DNA of 60,038 bases from Candidatus Ghiorseimicrobium undicola (GTDB lineage Bacteria; Omnitrophota; Gorgyraeia; Ghiorseimicrobiales; Ghiorseimicrobiaceae): assembly GCA_002796125.1 (NCBI GenBank), contig PCWA01000092.1, positions 1-60,038 on the forward strand. Direction: 5' to 3'. A program made the position numbers and the translations under genes. The notes beneath the pieces were generated by a model. It worked only from the letters and a program-made list of their open reading frames with translations, ran no database searches and was not told where the DNA came from. Every line of letters starts with the position of its first letter. Positions within the stretch are counted from its first letter, which is position 1. Below, one piece after another: positions 10,059 to 19,490 of the stretch.

Positions 10059-10101
10059 GGACATAACTTATGGAGCGTAAGCGAACATAGGTTATTCGTC
10101 C
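10059..10101. repeat. Palindromic repeat A, copy 3
   Basis: GGACATAACTTATGGAGCGTAAGCGAACATAGGTTATTCGTCC. Confidence 0.85.
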
Positions 10102-10190
10102 GAACTTACCCCGAGAAGCAGCAAGTAGATTTCGAAGAAATATACGCAGCGCTTTGCTTCCGGGGTAGGATGATATTGAGGGAGAAGTAG

Positions 10191-11357
10191 ATGAAAAAAG
10201 TTGTGCTTGCTTATTCCGGCGGCTTGGATACCTCTGTCTGCGTCAAATGGCTGAAGGATCGGGGATACGAAGTTGTCTGTTTTATCGCCGACGTAGGCCA
10301 GGGGGATAATTTTTCTTTAGTCAGGAAAAGGGCGCTCAAGACCGGGGCATCGAAAGTTTACGTAAAGGATTTAAAAAAAGAGTTTATTTCAGGCTTTATA
10401 TTTCCCGCCTTATGCGCTAACGCGGTCTACGAAGGTAAATATTTTCTGGCAACGGCATTATCGCGGCCTTTAATCGGCAAATATCTGGTGGATATCGCCA
10501 AAAAAGAGGGGGCAGGATATATCGCTCATGGCTGTACCGGTAAAGGCAATGACCAGGTGCGTATTGAGGTAACCGCGGCAATTTTGGCGCCTAAGCTTAA
10601 GGTTGTCGCTCCTGTGCGGGTTTGGGAGTTTAAATCACGGGAAGAAGAGATGGATTATGCCCGGGAGAAAAAAATCCCCGTGGATATAACCAGGAGGAAA
10701 CCGTATAGTTTGGATAAAAATATATGGGGGGTAAGTATAGAATGCGGCGTCTTGGAGGATCCCTGGAAGGAGCCTCCGGATGATGCCTATCAGATGACCA
10801 AAAGCGTTGCGCGGGCAGCGAGTGCGCCGAAATATATAGAAATTTGCTTTGAGCAGGGGATTCCTTGCTATATCAACGGTAAATATGTTGAGGGCGAGGA
10901 ATTACTTAAGCGGCTAAACAAACTTGGCGGAGATTACGGCGTTGGCCGTTCCGATTTAGTGGAAAGCCGCCTTGTGGGCATAAAATCAAGGGAAGTTTAT
11001 GAGGCGCCGGCAGCAGTAATACTTTCTGAGGCGCATAGGGCGCTTGAAAATTTAGTATTGGACAGAGACCTTTTGCATTTTAAGGAGATGATCAGCTTAA
11101 AGTATTCAGAGCTGATTTATAACGGCCTCTGGTATTCACCGTTGAAGCTCGCGTTGGATAAATTTATTAGCCAGACCCAGAAAAAGGTAACCGGCACGGT
11201 GCGTCTGAAATTACACAAAGGCAATTGTTCCGTGGTCGGACGCCGCTCGGATTATTCGCTGTATAAGAAAGAGCTGGCTACATATTCAAAAGAAGATAAA
11301 TTTGACCAGAGCCTGGCGGAAGGATTTATTAAGATCTGGGCAATGCCTTTTAAATGA
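10191..11357 (+). CDS. argG: Argininosuccinate synthase
   Basis: VLAYSGGLDTSVCVKWL, GCTGKGNDQVR. Confidence 0.97.
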   Translation: MKKVVLAYSGGLDTSVCVKWLKDRGYEVVCFIADVGQGDNFSLVRKRALKTGASKVYVKDLKKEFISGFIFPALCANAVYEGKYFLATALSRPLIGKYLVDIAKKEGAGYIAHGCTGKGNDQVRIEVTAAILAPKLKVVAPVRVWEFKSREEEMDYAREKKIPVDITRRKPYSLDKNIWGVSIECGVLEDPWKEPPDDAYQMTKSVARAASAPKYIEICFEQGIPCYINGKYVEGEELLKRLNKLGGDYGVGRSDLVESRLVGIKSREVYEAPAAVILSEAHRALENLVLDRDLLHFKEMISLKYSELIYNGLWYSPLKLALDKFISQTQKKVTGTVRLKLHKGNCSVVGRRSDYSLYKKELATYSKEDKFDQSLAEGFIKIWAMPFK

Positions 11358-11400
11358 GGACATAACTTATGTTCGCTTACGCTCCATAAGTTATCTGTCC
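11358..11400. repeat. Palindromic repeat A, copy 4, loop in opposite orientation
   Basis: GGACATAACTTATG-TTCGCTTACGCTC-CATAAGTTATCTGTCC. Confidence 0.85.
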
Positions 11401-11409
11401 GAATTTATT

Positions 11410-11460
11410 CCGCAGCGTGCGCAGGAAATTTCTTTGAAATTTCCAAGCGTTTACGCAAGG
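11410..11460. repeat. Palindromic repeat B, copy 2
   Basis: CCGCAGCGTGCGCAGGAAATTTCTttGAAATTTCCAAGCGTTTACGCAAGG. Confidence 0.85.
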
Positions 11461-11514
11461 AAAGATGACGACAGTTAGAAATAGAAAAGTAAAATCAAAA
11501 TAAAAGAGGAGCTC

Positions 11515-12867
11515 ATGGCAAAGAAACTATGGGGCGGAAGGTTTAGTAAAAAGACAGACCCGTTAGTGGAAGAATTTACTAAATCTATCCAGTATGATTA
11601 TAAGTTGGCTAAATATGACTTGCTTGGCTCTATGGCGCATATAGAAATATTAAAAAAAGCCGAATATTTAACTTCTGCTGAAGCAAATAAGCTTTTAGAA
11701 GGATTGGATTCTATTTATGATGCCGTTGAAGAGAAGAAGTTTAAATTTGACAAAAAATGCGAGGATATACATACTGCTATCCAGAATTCATTACAAAAAA
11801 AAGTTGGTGATCTGGCTTTAAAATTGCATACCGCAAGGTCAAGGAATGATCAAGTAGTGTTTGCCACAAAGATGTATTCTAAGATGGAATTAGCCAAATT
11901 AAATATTGTTATTGCAGAATTAGGCAATGTTTTGATAAAACTTGGAAAAAATAATAGCGAGGTTGTTATTCCCGGATTCACCCATATGCAGCATGCCCAG
12001 CCGGTTTACCTATCGGATTATCTTCATGCCTACTGTGAAATGCTGGATAGGGATATTAAACGGTTGGGTCGCATTGAAAATGATATAAAAATATGTATGG
12101 GTGCCGGCGCTCTTGCCGGAACTCCTATTAATGCCGAAGAATATAAAATAAAAGCCGAAGAATTTATAAAAGAATCAAAAATTGGCGAAGCTTTTAATGT
12201 GCAAGCGGTCTCTAATTCTCTGGATGCGGTCAGCGACCGGGATTTTGTGATTGAGATAATCAGCGCTTTATCAATTTTGAGCATGCATTTATCGCGGCTG
12301 GCGGAGGATTTGATTATCTGGTCAACCAAAGAATTTGATTTTGTGGAGATTGATGAGGCATTTTGCACGGGAAGTTCGCTTATGCCGCAGAAAAAAAATG
12401 CTGATGTTTTGGAATTAGTGAGGGGTTATGCCGGACGGCTTTACGGTAATTTAGTCAGTGTTCTGACAATGATGAAGGGCCTGCCGCTAACCTACAACAG
12501 AGATATGCAGCTGGATAAGGAACCGTTGTTTAATTCTTTTGAGATAGTATCGAGCGAACTAAGGGTTTTAGCCGGTTTGGTTAAAACGTTAAAATTTAAT
12601 AAAGAAAAAATTGCCGAACACCTAAAAGACGAGTCGTTATATGCCACGGACTTAGTGTATTATTTGGTAGATAGAGGTATTGCTTTTAAAAACGCGCATA
12701 CGGCTATCGGAAAATTAATTAAATATTCTCTGGATAATGATATTTTAATAAAAGATATGCCGGAGAGCCTGTTAAAAAAATTCAGTAATAAGATTATTAA
12801 AAAGGAATTCGTTAAATTATTTGATCCCTTAGTCTCAGTCAAGTCAAAAAAGTCTATTAAAAGGTGA
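11515..12867 (+). CDS. argH: Argininosuccinate lyase
   Basis: LWGGRFSKKTDPLV, GSSLMPQKKNADVLELVRG. Confidence 0.97.
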   Translation: MAKKLWGGRFSKKTDPLVEEFTKSIQYDYKLAKYDLLGSMAHIEILKKAEYLTSAEANKLLEGLDSIYDAVEEKKFKFDKKCEDIHTAIQNSLQKKVGDLALKLHTARSRNDQVVFATKMYSKMELAKLNIVIAELGNVLIKLGKNNSEVVIPGFTHMQHAQPVYLSDYLHAYCEMLDRDIKRLGRIENDIKICMGAGALAGTPINAEEYKIKAEEFIKESKIGEAFNVQAVSNSLDAVSDRDFVIEIISALSILSMHLSRLAEDLIIWSTKEFDFVEIDEAFCTGSSLMPQKKNADVLELVRGYAGRLYGNLVSVLTMMKGLPLTYNRDMQLDKEPLFNSFEIVSSELRVLAGLVKTLKFNKEKIAEHLKDESLYATDLVYYLVDRGIAFKNAHTAIGKLIKYSLDNDILIKDMPESLLKKFSNKIIKKEFVKLFDPLVSVKSKKSIKR

Positions 12868-12881
12868 TTCAAAGCAGGGCT

Positions 12882-13278
12882 TATGAAATATGACCATGTA
12901 TTCCAGCTGCTTTCTTATATATCAAAAAAGAAAAACATAACTTTTATATTGATTGGGGGATTTGCGGTTAATTATTACAAGTACGCCCGGATATTATTAA
13001 CTTAGCAAAGATTAACAGTTTTGATATAAAGGGTGATAAATTTCATGAATTGTGTTCAAAATTCGCCACCGAAGAGATTTATCAGAAAATTTTAAAGACT
13101 ATTAATGGATAATCTTAATCTGCCGATAATTAAATTACCCATTTTTAAAACTAAGCCATTATCAATGGATGAGTACCTGCGATTTATTGCCTTTAATTTA
13201 AAATATACGGCGGATATAAAGACAGGGCGGCGTTTGAAAAGGGAAACTTTTGTGAATGCGCCGTTTGTATTAAGGTAA
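12882..13278 (+). pseudogene. Decayed nucleotidyltransferase (AbiEii/MNT-like) remnant plus small downstream ORF
   Basis: MKYDHVFQLLSYISKKKNITFILIGGFAVNYYKYAR then frame break; DIINLAKINSFDIKGDKFHELCSKFATEEIYQKILKTING* in another frame; MDNLNLPIIKLPIFKTKPLSMDEYLRF... at 13107. Confidence 0.6.
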
Positions 13279-13285
13279 AAATATT

Positions 13286-14557
13286 ATGCACGAGTTTAAA
13301 TATAAAAATAACCATCTTTACTGCGAGAACATAAAAATAGAGGATTTGGCAAAGAAATTCGGCACACCGCTTTATGTCTATAGCTACCATACTTTAATTG
13401 ACCATTTTTTCAAATTAAAGAATGCTTTTAAACCGGTTGATCCGCTTATTTGCTATTCGGTTAAGGCGAATTCGAACCTTGCGATATTAAAAGCATTGGT
13501 AGATAAGGGCGCCGGACTAGATATCGTATCAGGCGGGGAGCTTTACCGTGCGAAGGCCTCCGGCGTTGATGCGAAAAAAATAGTTTACGCCTCTGTCGGG
13601 AAGACAGAGGAGGAAATAGAAAAAGCCATACGGCACGGTATTTTATTCTTTAACGTTGAGTCTATCCCGGAGCTTGAGCTGATAAATAAAGTCGCCTGCC
13701 GGCTGGGGGCAAAGACAAATGTAGCCATACGCATTAATCCGGATGTTGAGCCGAAAACTCATAAGTATATTACTACAGGAAAACTTACCAATAAATTCGG
13801 CATTGATTTTGAAACCGCGCGGATTATATTTCTCTCAAATAATGAATTGCCGCATCTTGACATATGCGGTATACACATGCATATCGGCTCGCAAATAACT
13901 GACAGTGCTCCTTATATCGCCGCGCTTAAAAAGATTGTTAAGTTTATCGGCGAATTAAAAAAGAGGGGCATAAATTTAAAATATTTAAATATCGGCGGAG
14001 GGCTGGGGATAATTTACAATAAAGAAACGCCGCAGACGGCCAAGGAATTTAGCCGTAAAATTATACCGGTTTTAAAGAGTACGGGACTTAAAATTATCAT
14101 GGAGCCGGGAAGGTTCATCGCTGGAAATTCCGGCGTATTGATTACTAAAGTATTGTATATGAAAAAGACGCCGCTTAAAAATTTTATCATAGTGGATGGC
14201 GCGATGAATGACCTTGTGCGGCCCAGCCTCTATGGCGCCTATCACGAGATACTGCCGCTCTATAATCCTGCCGGCAGCAAGCGCATTAACATTAAGTATG
14301 ATGTAGTCGGGCCTATTTGCGAGTCGGGAGATTTTCTGGCAAAAGACAGGGCGGTGTCGAAAATATCGGCAGGAGAATACCTGGCAGTTATGTCATGCGG
14401 CGCGTATGGATTCACTATGAGCAGTAATTATAATTCAAGGCCGCGGGCATGCGAGGCGCTGGTTATAAAAAATAAGGCATTTATGATCCGTAAAAGGGAA
14501 AGCGATAAGGACTTGATTCGCAACGAACATGTGCCAAATTTCCTTTTAGGTTTCTAG
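13286..14557 (+). CDS. lysA: Diaminopimelate decarboxylase
   Basis: YSVKANSNLAIL, HMHIGSQI, EPGRFI, CESGDFLA. Confidence 0.97.
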   Translation: MHEFKYKNNHLYCENIKIEDLAKKFGTPLYVYSYHTLIDHFFKLKNAFKPVDPLICYSVKANSNLAILKALVDKGAGLDIVSGGELYRAKASGVDAKKIVYASVGKTEEEIEKAIRHGILFFNVESIPELELINKVACRLGAKTNVAIRINPDVEPKTHKYITTGKLTNKFGIDFETARIIFLSNNELPHLDICGIHMHIGSQITDSAPYIAALKKIVKFIGELKKRGINLKYLNIGGGLGIIYNKETPQTAKEFSRKIIPVLKSTGLKIIMEPGRFIAGNSGVLITKVLYMKKTPLKNFIIVDGAMNDLVRPSLYGAYHEILPLYNPAGSKRINIKYDVVGPICESGDFLAKDRAVSKISAGEYLAVMSCGAYGFTMSSNYNSRPRACEALVIKNKAFMIRKRESDKDLIRNEHVPNFLLGF

Positions 14558-14559
14558 AG

Positions 14560-15381
14560 ATGAAGAAAATGAGCTTCACAAAGATGGTCGCCAGCGGTAA
14601 TGATTTTTTAATTATAGACCAAAGGCCAAAGGCCAAAGACCAAAGGTTATTTATCTTAGCCAAAAAGATGTGCGACAGGAAATACGGCGCCGGGGCTGAC
14701 GGCCTGCTTATTTTGGAAAAGTCTAAAAAAGCCGATGTTAAAATGCGTATATTTAATGCCGACGGCTCGGAGGCGGAGATGTGCGGCAATGGAGCGCGTT
14801 GCGCGGCGCTCTATAGAGTCATAGAGCCGAAGAGCCAAAGAGTTAAAGCTAAAATTAAGATAGAGACGAAAGCAGGGATTATCGAGGCAGAGATAGGCGG
14901 TGATAGAGTAAGAATTAAGCTGACTGACCCGAAAAACATAAAATTAGGTATTCCGCTTAAGGTTAAAAACCGTCAGGTAAAAGTTAATTTTATCAATACG
15001 GGTGTGCCGCATGCGGTTATTTTTGTCGAGGGCGTGGATAAAATTGCGGTAGAAGATATCGGCAGAGAAATACGCCATCATAAGAAGTTTATGCCCGCGG
15101 GTACAAATGTGAATTTTGTGGAAATACTAAATGATGATTCCATCAAAGTGCGTACCTATGAAAGGGGCGTAGAAGATGAGACGCTTGCCTGCGGAACAGG
15201 CAGTGTCGCCTCTGCCCTATTGTACGCCTTGCGTTATACGCCGAAAGCCGGCAGGATAAATGTATTTACCCGAAGCGGAGAAAAGCTAAAAGTTTATTTT
15301 GATTTCTCCGGCGGGGCGGCCACAAATGTCTGGCTTGAGGGCAGTGCTAAAAAAGTCTATGGAGGTATCTATTATGCTTAA
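14560..15381 (+). CDS. dapF: Diaminopimelate epimerase
   Basis: GADGLLILE, FNADGSEAEMCGNGARC, ERGVEDETLACGTG. Confidence 0.97.
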   Translation: MKKMSFTKMVASGNDFLIIDQRPKAKDQRLFILAKKMCDRKYGAGADGLLILEKSKKADVKMRIFNADGSEAEMCGNGARCAALYRVIEPKSQRVKAKIKIETKAGIIEAEIGGDRVRIKLTDPKNIKLGIPLKVKNRQVKVNFINTGVPHAVIFVEGVDKIAVEDIGREIRHHKKFMPAGTNVNFVEILNDDSIKVRTYERGVEDETLACGTGSVASALLYALRYTPKAGRINVFTRSGEKLKVYFDFSGGAATNVWLEGSAKKVYGGIYYA

Positions 15382-16261
15382 AGGCTCGATTGTCGCGCTG
15401 GTGACGCCTTTTACCGACGGCGCCAAGAAAATAGATGAGGAATGCCTAAAAGAGCTTGTTGATTTCCATATTAAGGGCGGCACAGACGCTATCTTGACCT
15501 CCGGCACGACAGGAGAATCGGCAACCCTTGATTATGCCGAGCATGAACGCGTGACTGAAATCTGCGTACGCCACGCAAATGGAAGAATTCCGGTTATTGC
15601 CGGCACCGGCTCTAATTCTACGAGCGAGGCAATAATGCTTACTCAGCATGCCAAAAAAGCGGGAGCGGCGGCGGCGCTTCTTGTTTCTCCTTACTATAAC
15701 AAGCCAACGCAAAAAGGCCTCTACCTGCATTTTAAGGCAATCGCCGATTCCGTAGGGGATTTCCCCATAATACTTTATAATATCGCATCGCGTACCGGAA
15801 TAAATATTGAGCCGGAGACGACGTCAAAGCTGGCAGAGAATTGCAAGAATATAGTGGCGGTTAAGGAGGCCTCCGGCAACTTGGATCAGATGTCGCGTAC
15901 AATAGGCATCTGTCCTAAGGATTTTATTTTGCTCTCAGGAGATGATTCGCTCACTTTGCCTATTCTCAGCATAGGTGGAACAGGTGTTATTTCGGTTGTC
16001 GCAAATATTATTCCCAAGGAAGTGAAGGCGATGATTTCCGCATTTGAGAAAAATGATATAAAAAAGGCGCAAGCCCTGCACCAAAAAATGCTACCTTTGA
16101 TTAAGGCGATGTTTATAGAAACTAACCCTATACCTGTTAAGACCGCAATGGGTTTGATGAAAATGTGTTCGCCTGATTTAAGGCTTCCTATGTGTGAAAT
16201 GGGCGCGGAAAATCTAAAAAAACTAAAAAGAGTCCTGAAAGATTACAGGTTGATAAAATGA
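15374..16261 (+). CDS. dapA: 4-hydroxy-tetrahydrodipicolinate synthase (ATG at 15374 preferred to track start 15299)
   Basis: MLKGSIVALVTPF..., GTTGESATL, YYNKPTQ; SD ggaggt before 15374. Confidence 0.96.
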   Translation: MLKGSIVALVTPFTDGAKKIDEECLKELVDFHIKGGTDAILTSGTTGESATLDYAEHERVTEICVRHANGRIPVIAGTGSNSTSEAIMLTQHAKKAGAAAALLVSPYYNKPTQKGLYLHFKAIADSVGDFPIILYNIASRTGINIEPETTSKLAENCKNIVAVKEASGNLDQMSRTIGICPKDFILLSGDDSLTLPILSIGGTGVISVVANIIPKEVKAMISAFEKNDIKKAQALHQKMLPLIKAMFIETNPIPVKTAMGLMKMCSPDLRLPMCEMGAENLKKLKRVLKDYRLIK

Positions 16262-16974
16262 TTAAACTTGCGGTAAGTGGCGCCTGCGGAAAGATGGGCA
16301 AGAGGATAATTGCTCTTGCCCAGCAGGATAGTGATTTTAAATTAGTTTGCGCTTTGGAGCATAGCGCGCATCTAGAGCTTGGAACTTCTATCTGCGCGGG
16401 TATCAATGTCGCCGCAGATAACGAGGAAATTAAGAATTGCGATGTCTTGATAGAGTTTTCATCGCCCCAGGCGACAATTTCCCATCTGGAGCAGGCGATA
16501 AAATTTGGTAAAAAGGTGGTTATCGGTACAACCGGGCTATTAGACGAGGAGAAGATAAAGATAGAAAAAGCGGCTGAGAAAATAGCCGTTGTTTTTTCTC
16601 CCAATATGTCCATAGGGGTTAATCTATTTTTTGATATTATTAAGCGGCTGTCTTCAAAAATTTCAGGGAATTACGATATAAAAATTACAGAAGCGCACCA
16701 CGTCCATAAAAAAGACGCTCCTTCGGGTACTGCTAAAAGAATTTCCGAAATAATAGAAAATAGCGGTAAAAAGGTATCTGATGTAAAATCAATACGCGAG
16801 GATGAAATTATCGGAGATCATTGCGTTATTTTCTCATCAAGCGTTGACACGATAACACTTACGCACAGCGCCAAGACAAGGGATATCTTCGCCGCAGGCG
16901 CCTTGGTGGCGGCTAAGTGGGTTATTGATAAGAGAAACGGGTTTTACGCTATGGATGATGTATTGGGTTTGTAA
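16258..16974 (+). CDS. dapB: 4-hydroxy-tetrahydrodipicolinate reductase
   Basis: VSGACGKMGKRI, EAHHVHKKDAPSGTA. Confidence 0.96.
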   Translation: MIKLAVSGACGKMGKRIIALAQQDSDFKLVCALEHSAHLELGTSICAGINVAADNEEIKNCDVLIEFSSPQATISHLEQAIKFGKKVVIGTTGLLDEEKIKIEKAAEKIAVVFSPNMSIGVNLFFDIIKRLSSKISGNYDIKITEAHHVHKKDAPSGTAKRISEIIENSGKKVSDVKSIREDEIIGDHCVIFSSSVDTITLTHSAKTRDIFAAGALVAAKWVIDKRNGFYAMDDVLGL

Positions 16975-16991
16975 TAAGGAGGGTTAAGTTA

Positions 16992-18158
16992 GTGAAGGTA
17001 GAATTCTCACAAAGATTAAATAAGCTTCCGCCGTATTTATTCGCTGAAATAGATAAAGCAAAACGAAAAGCGCGCGCCGAAGGCGCTGATATAATTGATT
17101 TAGGTATCGGTGACCCCGATCAGCCTACGCCGAATCACATAATCGAAAAATTAAATGAAGCCTCTCATGACCCGGCAAATCACCGCTATGCGCTGGATCA
17201 GGGGATGGATATTTTAAGGGCAGCGGTAAAGAAATGGTATGAGGCAAGATTCGGAGTTTCCCTTAATCATAGCGATGAAATTCTTCCCTTGATCGGCTCT
17301 AAAGAAGGCATTGCCCATATCCCGCTGGCATTTATAAATAAGGGGGATTATTCTCTTGTGCCTGAGCCTTGTTATCCGCCTTATAAAGGGGGGACGATAC
17401 TGGCCGGAGGGACGCCTTTTATTATGCCGCTATTGGAAGAAAATAATTTTCTGCCCCGCCTGGACAAAATACCAAATCGCGTATTGAAAAAAGCGAAGTT
17501 TTTATTTTTAAACTATCCAAATAACCCTACTTCGGCCTGCGCGGAGCTGTCTTTTTATAACGAAGTGGTGAAATTTGCAAAAAAACACGCCATCATTGTA
17601 TTGCATGATGCCGCCTATTCCGAGATAAATTTCGACGGATATAAGCCTCCGAGTTTTCTTCAGGCAAAAGGCGCCTGCGATGTCGGTATAGAATTCCATT
17701 CGCTATCAAAAACCTATAATATGACCGGCTGGCGCATTGGCTGGGCGTGCGGAAATAAAAAGATAATTGCCGGCCTTGCGAAAGTTAAGGCGAATACTGA
17801 TTCAGGAATATTTTCAGCGATACAGCTGGCAGGAGTCGAAGCGCTTAACGGCCCGCAGGAATACATTGCGGCCATGTGCAGGCTGTATCAGCAGAGGCGG
17901 GACGCGCTGGTGGAAGGTTTAAACCGGATCGGCTGGCAGGCAGCGAAGCCAAAGGCAACTTTTTATGTTTGGGTAAAATTGCCAAAAAGTCATAAGGCAT
18001 CTATAAAGTTTGCTAAGTTTTTACTTGATGAGGCCTCGATTGTAGTAACTCCGGGATGCGGCTTCGGCCAATCAGGGGAGGGATATGTAAGAATGGCCCT
18101 TACTGCTTCGGAAGACAGGATTAAAGAAGCGATAGAGAGATTAAAAAAGGTTCTTTAA
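16992..18158 (+). CDS. dapL: LL-diaminopimelate aminotransferase
   Basis: Class I aminotransferase, IDLGIGDPDQPTP, FHSLSKTYNMTGWRIG; context with dapAFB. Confidence 0.88.
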   Translation: MKVEFSQRLNKLPPYLFAEIDKAKRKARAEGADIIDLGIGDPDQPTPNHIIEKLNEASHDPANHRYALDQGMDILRAAVKKWYEARFGVSLNHSDEILPLIGSKEGIAHIPLAFINKGDYSLVPEPCYPPYKGGTILAGGTPFIMPLLEENNFLPRLDKIPNRVLKKAKFLFLNYPNNPTSACAELSFYNEVVKFAKKHAIIVLHDAAYSEINFDGYKPPSFLQAKGACDVGIEFHSLSKTYNMTGWRIGWACGNKKIIAGLAKVKANTDSGIFSAIQLAGVEALNGPQEYIAAMCRLYQQRRDALVEGLNRIGWQAAKPKATFYVWVKLPKSHKASIKFAKFLLDEASIVVTPGCGFGQSGEGYVRMALTASEDRIKEAIERLKKVL

Positions 18159-18208
18159 GTGAGGACATAGCTTATGGAGCCATTTACTGAAGATAAGTTA
18201 TTAGCTGG

Positions 18209-19474
18209 TTGAATATGGTAACCTGTTTTTTAGGACTAGGCTCAAATCTGGGTAACAGGCGGAAAAATATTAATGAGGCGCTGTTTCGCCTTGGCAAAAC
18301 AAAAGGAATAAAAATAGAAAAAATATCCGATTTTTATCTTACCGCGCCATATGGCTTTAAAAGGCAGAGAGATTTTCTAAATGCCGCGGCGCGTATTTCA
18401 ACTGATTTTACCCCCCATAAACTCCTGCGTAAATTAAAAAACATAGAGATATCTTTAGGCAGGCGTAAAACATTTCGTAACGGCCCCCGCCTGATTGATT
18501 TGGATATTTTGTTATTTAATGGAGAGAAAATAAGTAGAAAAGATTTGATTATACCTCATCCTGAAATGTATAAAAGAGATTTTGTGTTAAAGCCGCTGCG
18601 TGATGTGGCGCCTGAGATGTTCAATGTAAAGATTGTTAAATCTATAGGCGAAATGCGCGTTTTTGTTAAGCAGGCGCGTTCAGAAGGCAAAACCATCGGT
18701 TTTGTACCAACTATGGGATATCTGCATGAGGGGCATTTATCTTTAGTCAGGCAGGCAAAGAAGGAAACAGATAAGGTGGTGGTAAGTATTTTCGTAAATC
18801 CCGCGCAATTTGGCCCAAAAGAAGATTTCTCCCGGTATCCGCGGAATTTTAAAAAAGATAAAAATATGCTTTCTGCCATTGGTACAGACGTTATTTTTTA
18901 TCCCGGGATAAAACAGATGTATTCCAAAGAATATTTGACTTATGTCAACGTAGATAAGATAAGTTCCGGTTTATGCGGGCTATCGCGCCCGGGGCACTTT
19001 AGGGGGGTTGCGACTATAGTCGCCAAATTATTTAATATCATAAGCCCGGATATCGCATATTTCGGCCAAAAAGATTTTCAACAGGCTAGGATTATAGAAA
19101 AGATGGCGCAGGATTTAAATATGCCGGTTAAAGTTAGGCTTATGCCTACCGTGCGCCATGAAGACGGCCTGGCGATGAGTTCGCGTAATAGCTATCTGAA
19201 TAATAAAGAAAGAAAACAAGCGCGTGTTCTTTATTACAGCTTAATGGATGCAAAGGCTTTGATTGAGAAGGGAGAACGCAATAGCAGCCGGATTAAACAG
19301 GCGATTATAAACAAGATAAAAAAAGTTAAACCGGCGCGTATTGATTATGTTGATATAGTGGATAGCAGGAGCCTTGTTAAGGTAGGCAGGATATCCGGCG
19401 AGGTTCTAATTGCTTTAGCTGTTTGGTTCGGTAAGACGAGGCTGATTGATAATATATTAGTAACTAGTAACTAG
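18209..19474 (+). CDS. folK-panC: Fusion: HPPK (FolK-like) N-terminus + pantothenate synthetase (PanC) C-terminus
   Basis: LGLGSNLGNRRKNI...GPRLIDLDILLF...IPHPEMYKRDFVLKPL then GFVPTMGYLHEGHLSLVRQA...HFRGVATIV...FGQKDFQQ. Confidence 0.93.
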   Translation: MNMVTCFLGLGSNLGNRRKNINEALFRLGKTKGIKIEKISDFYLTAPYGFKRQRDFLNAAARISTDFTPHKLLRKLKNIEISLGRRKTFRNGPRLIDLDILLFNGEKISRKDLIIPHPEMYKRDFVLKPLRDVAPEMFNVKIVKSIGEMRVFVKQARSEGKTIGFVPTMGYLHEGHLSLVRQAKKETDKVVVSIFVNPAQFGPKEDFSRYPRNFKKDKNMLSAIGTDVIFYPGIKQMYSKEYLTYVNVDKISSGLCGLSRPGHFRGVATIVAKLFNIISPDIAYFGQKDFQQARIIEKMAQDLNMPVKVRLMPTVRHEDGLAMSSRNSYLNNKERKQARVLYYSLMDAKALIEKGERNSSRIKQAIINKIKKVKPARIDYVDIVDSRSLVKVGRISGEVLIALAVWFGKTRLIDNILVTSN

Positions 19475-19490
19475 TAATTTTTGGTTAAAT

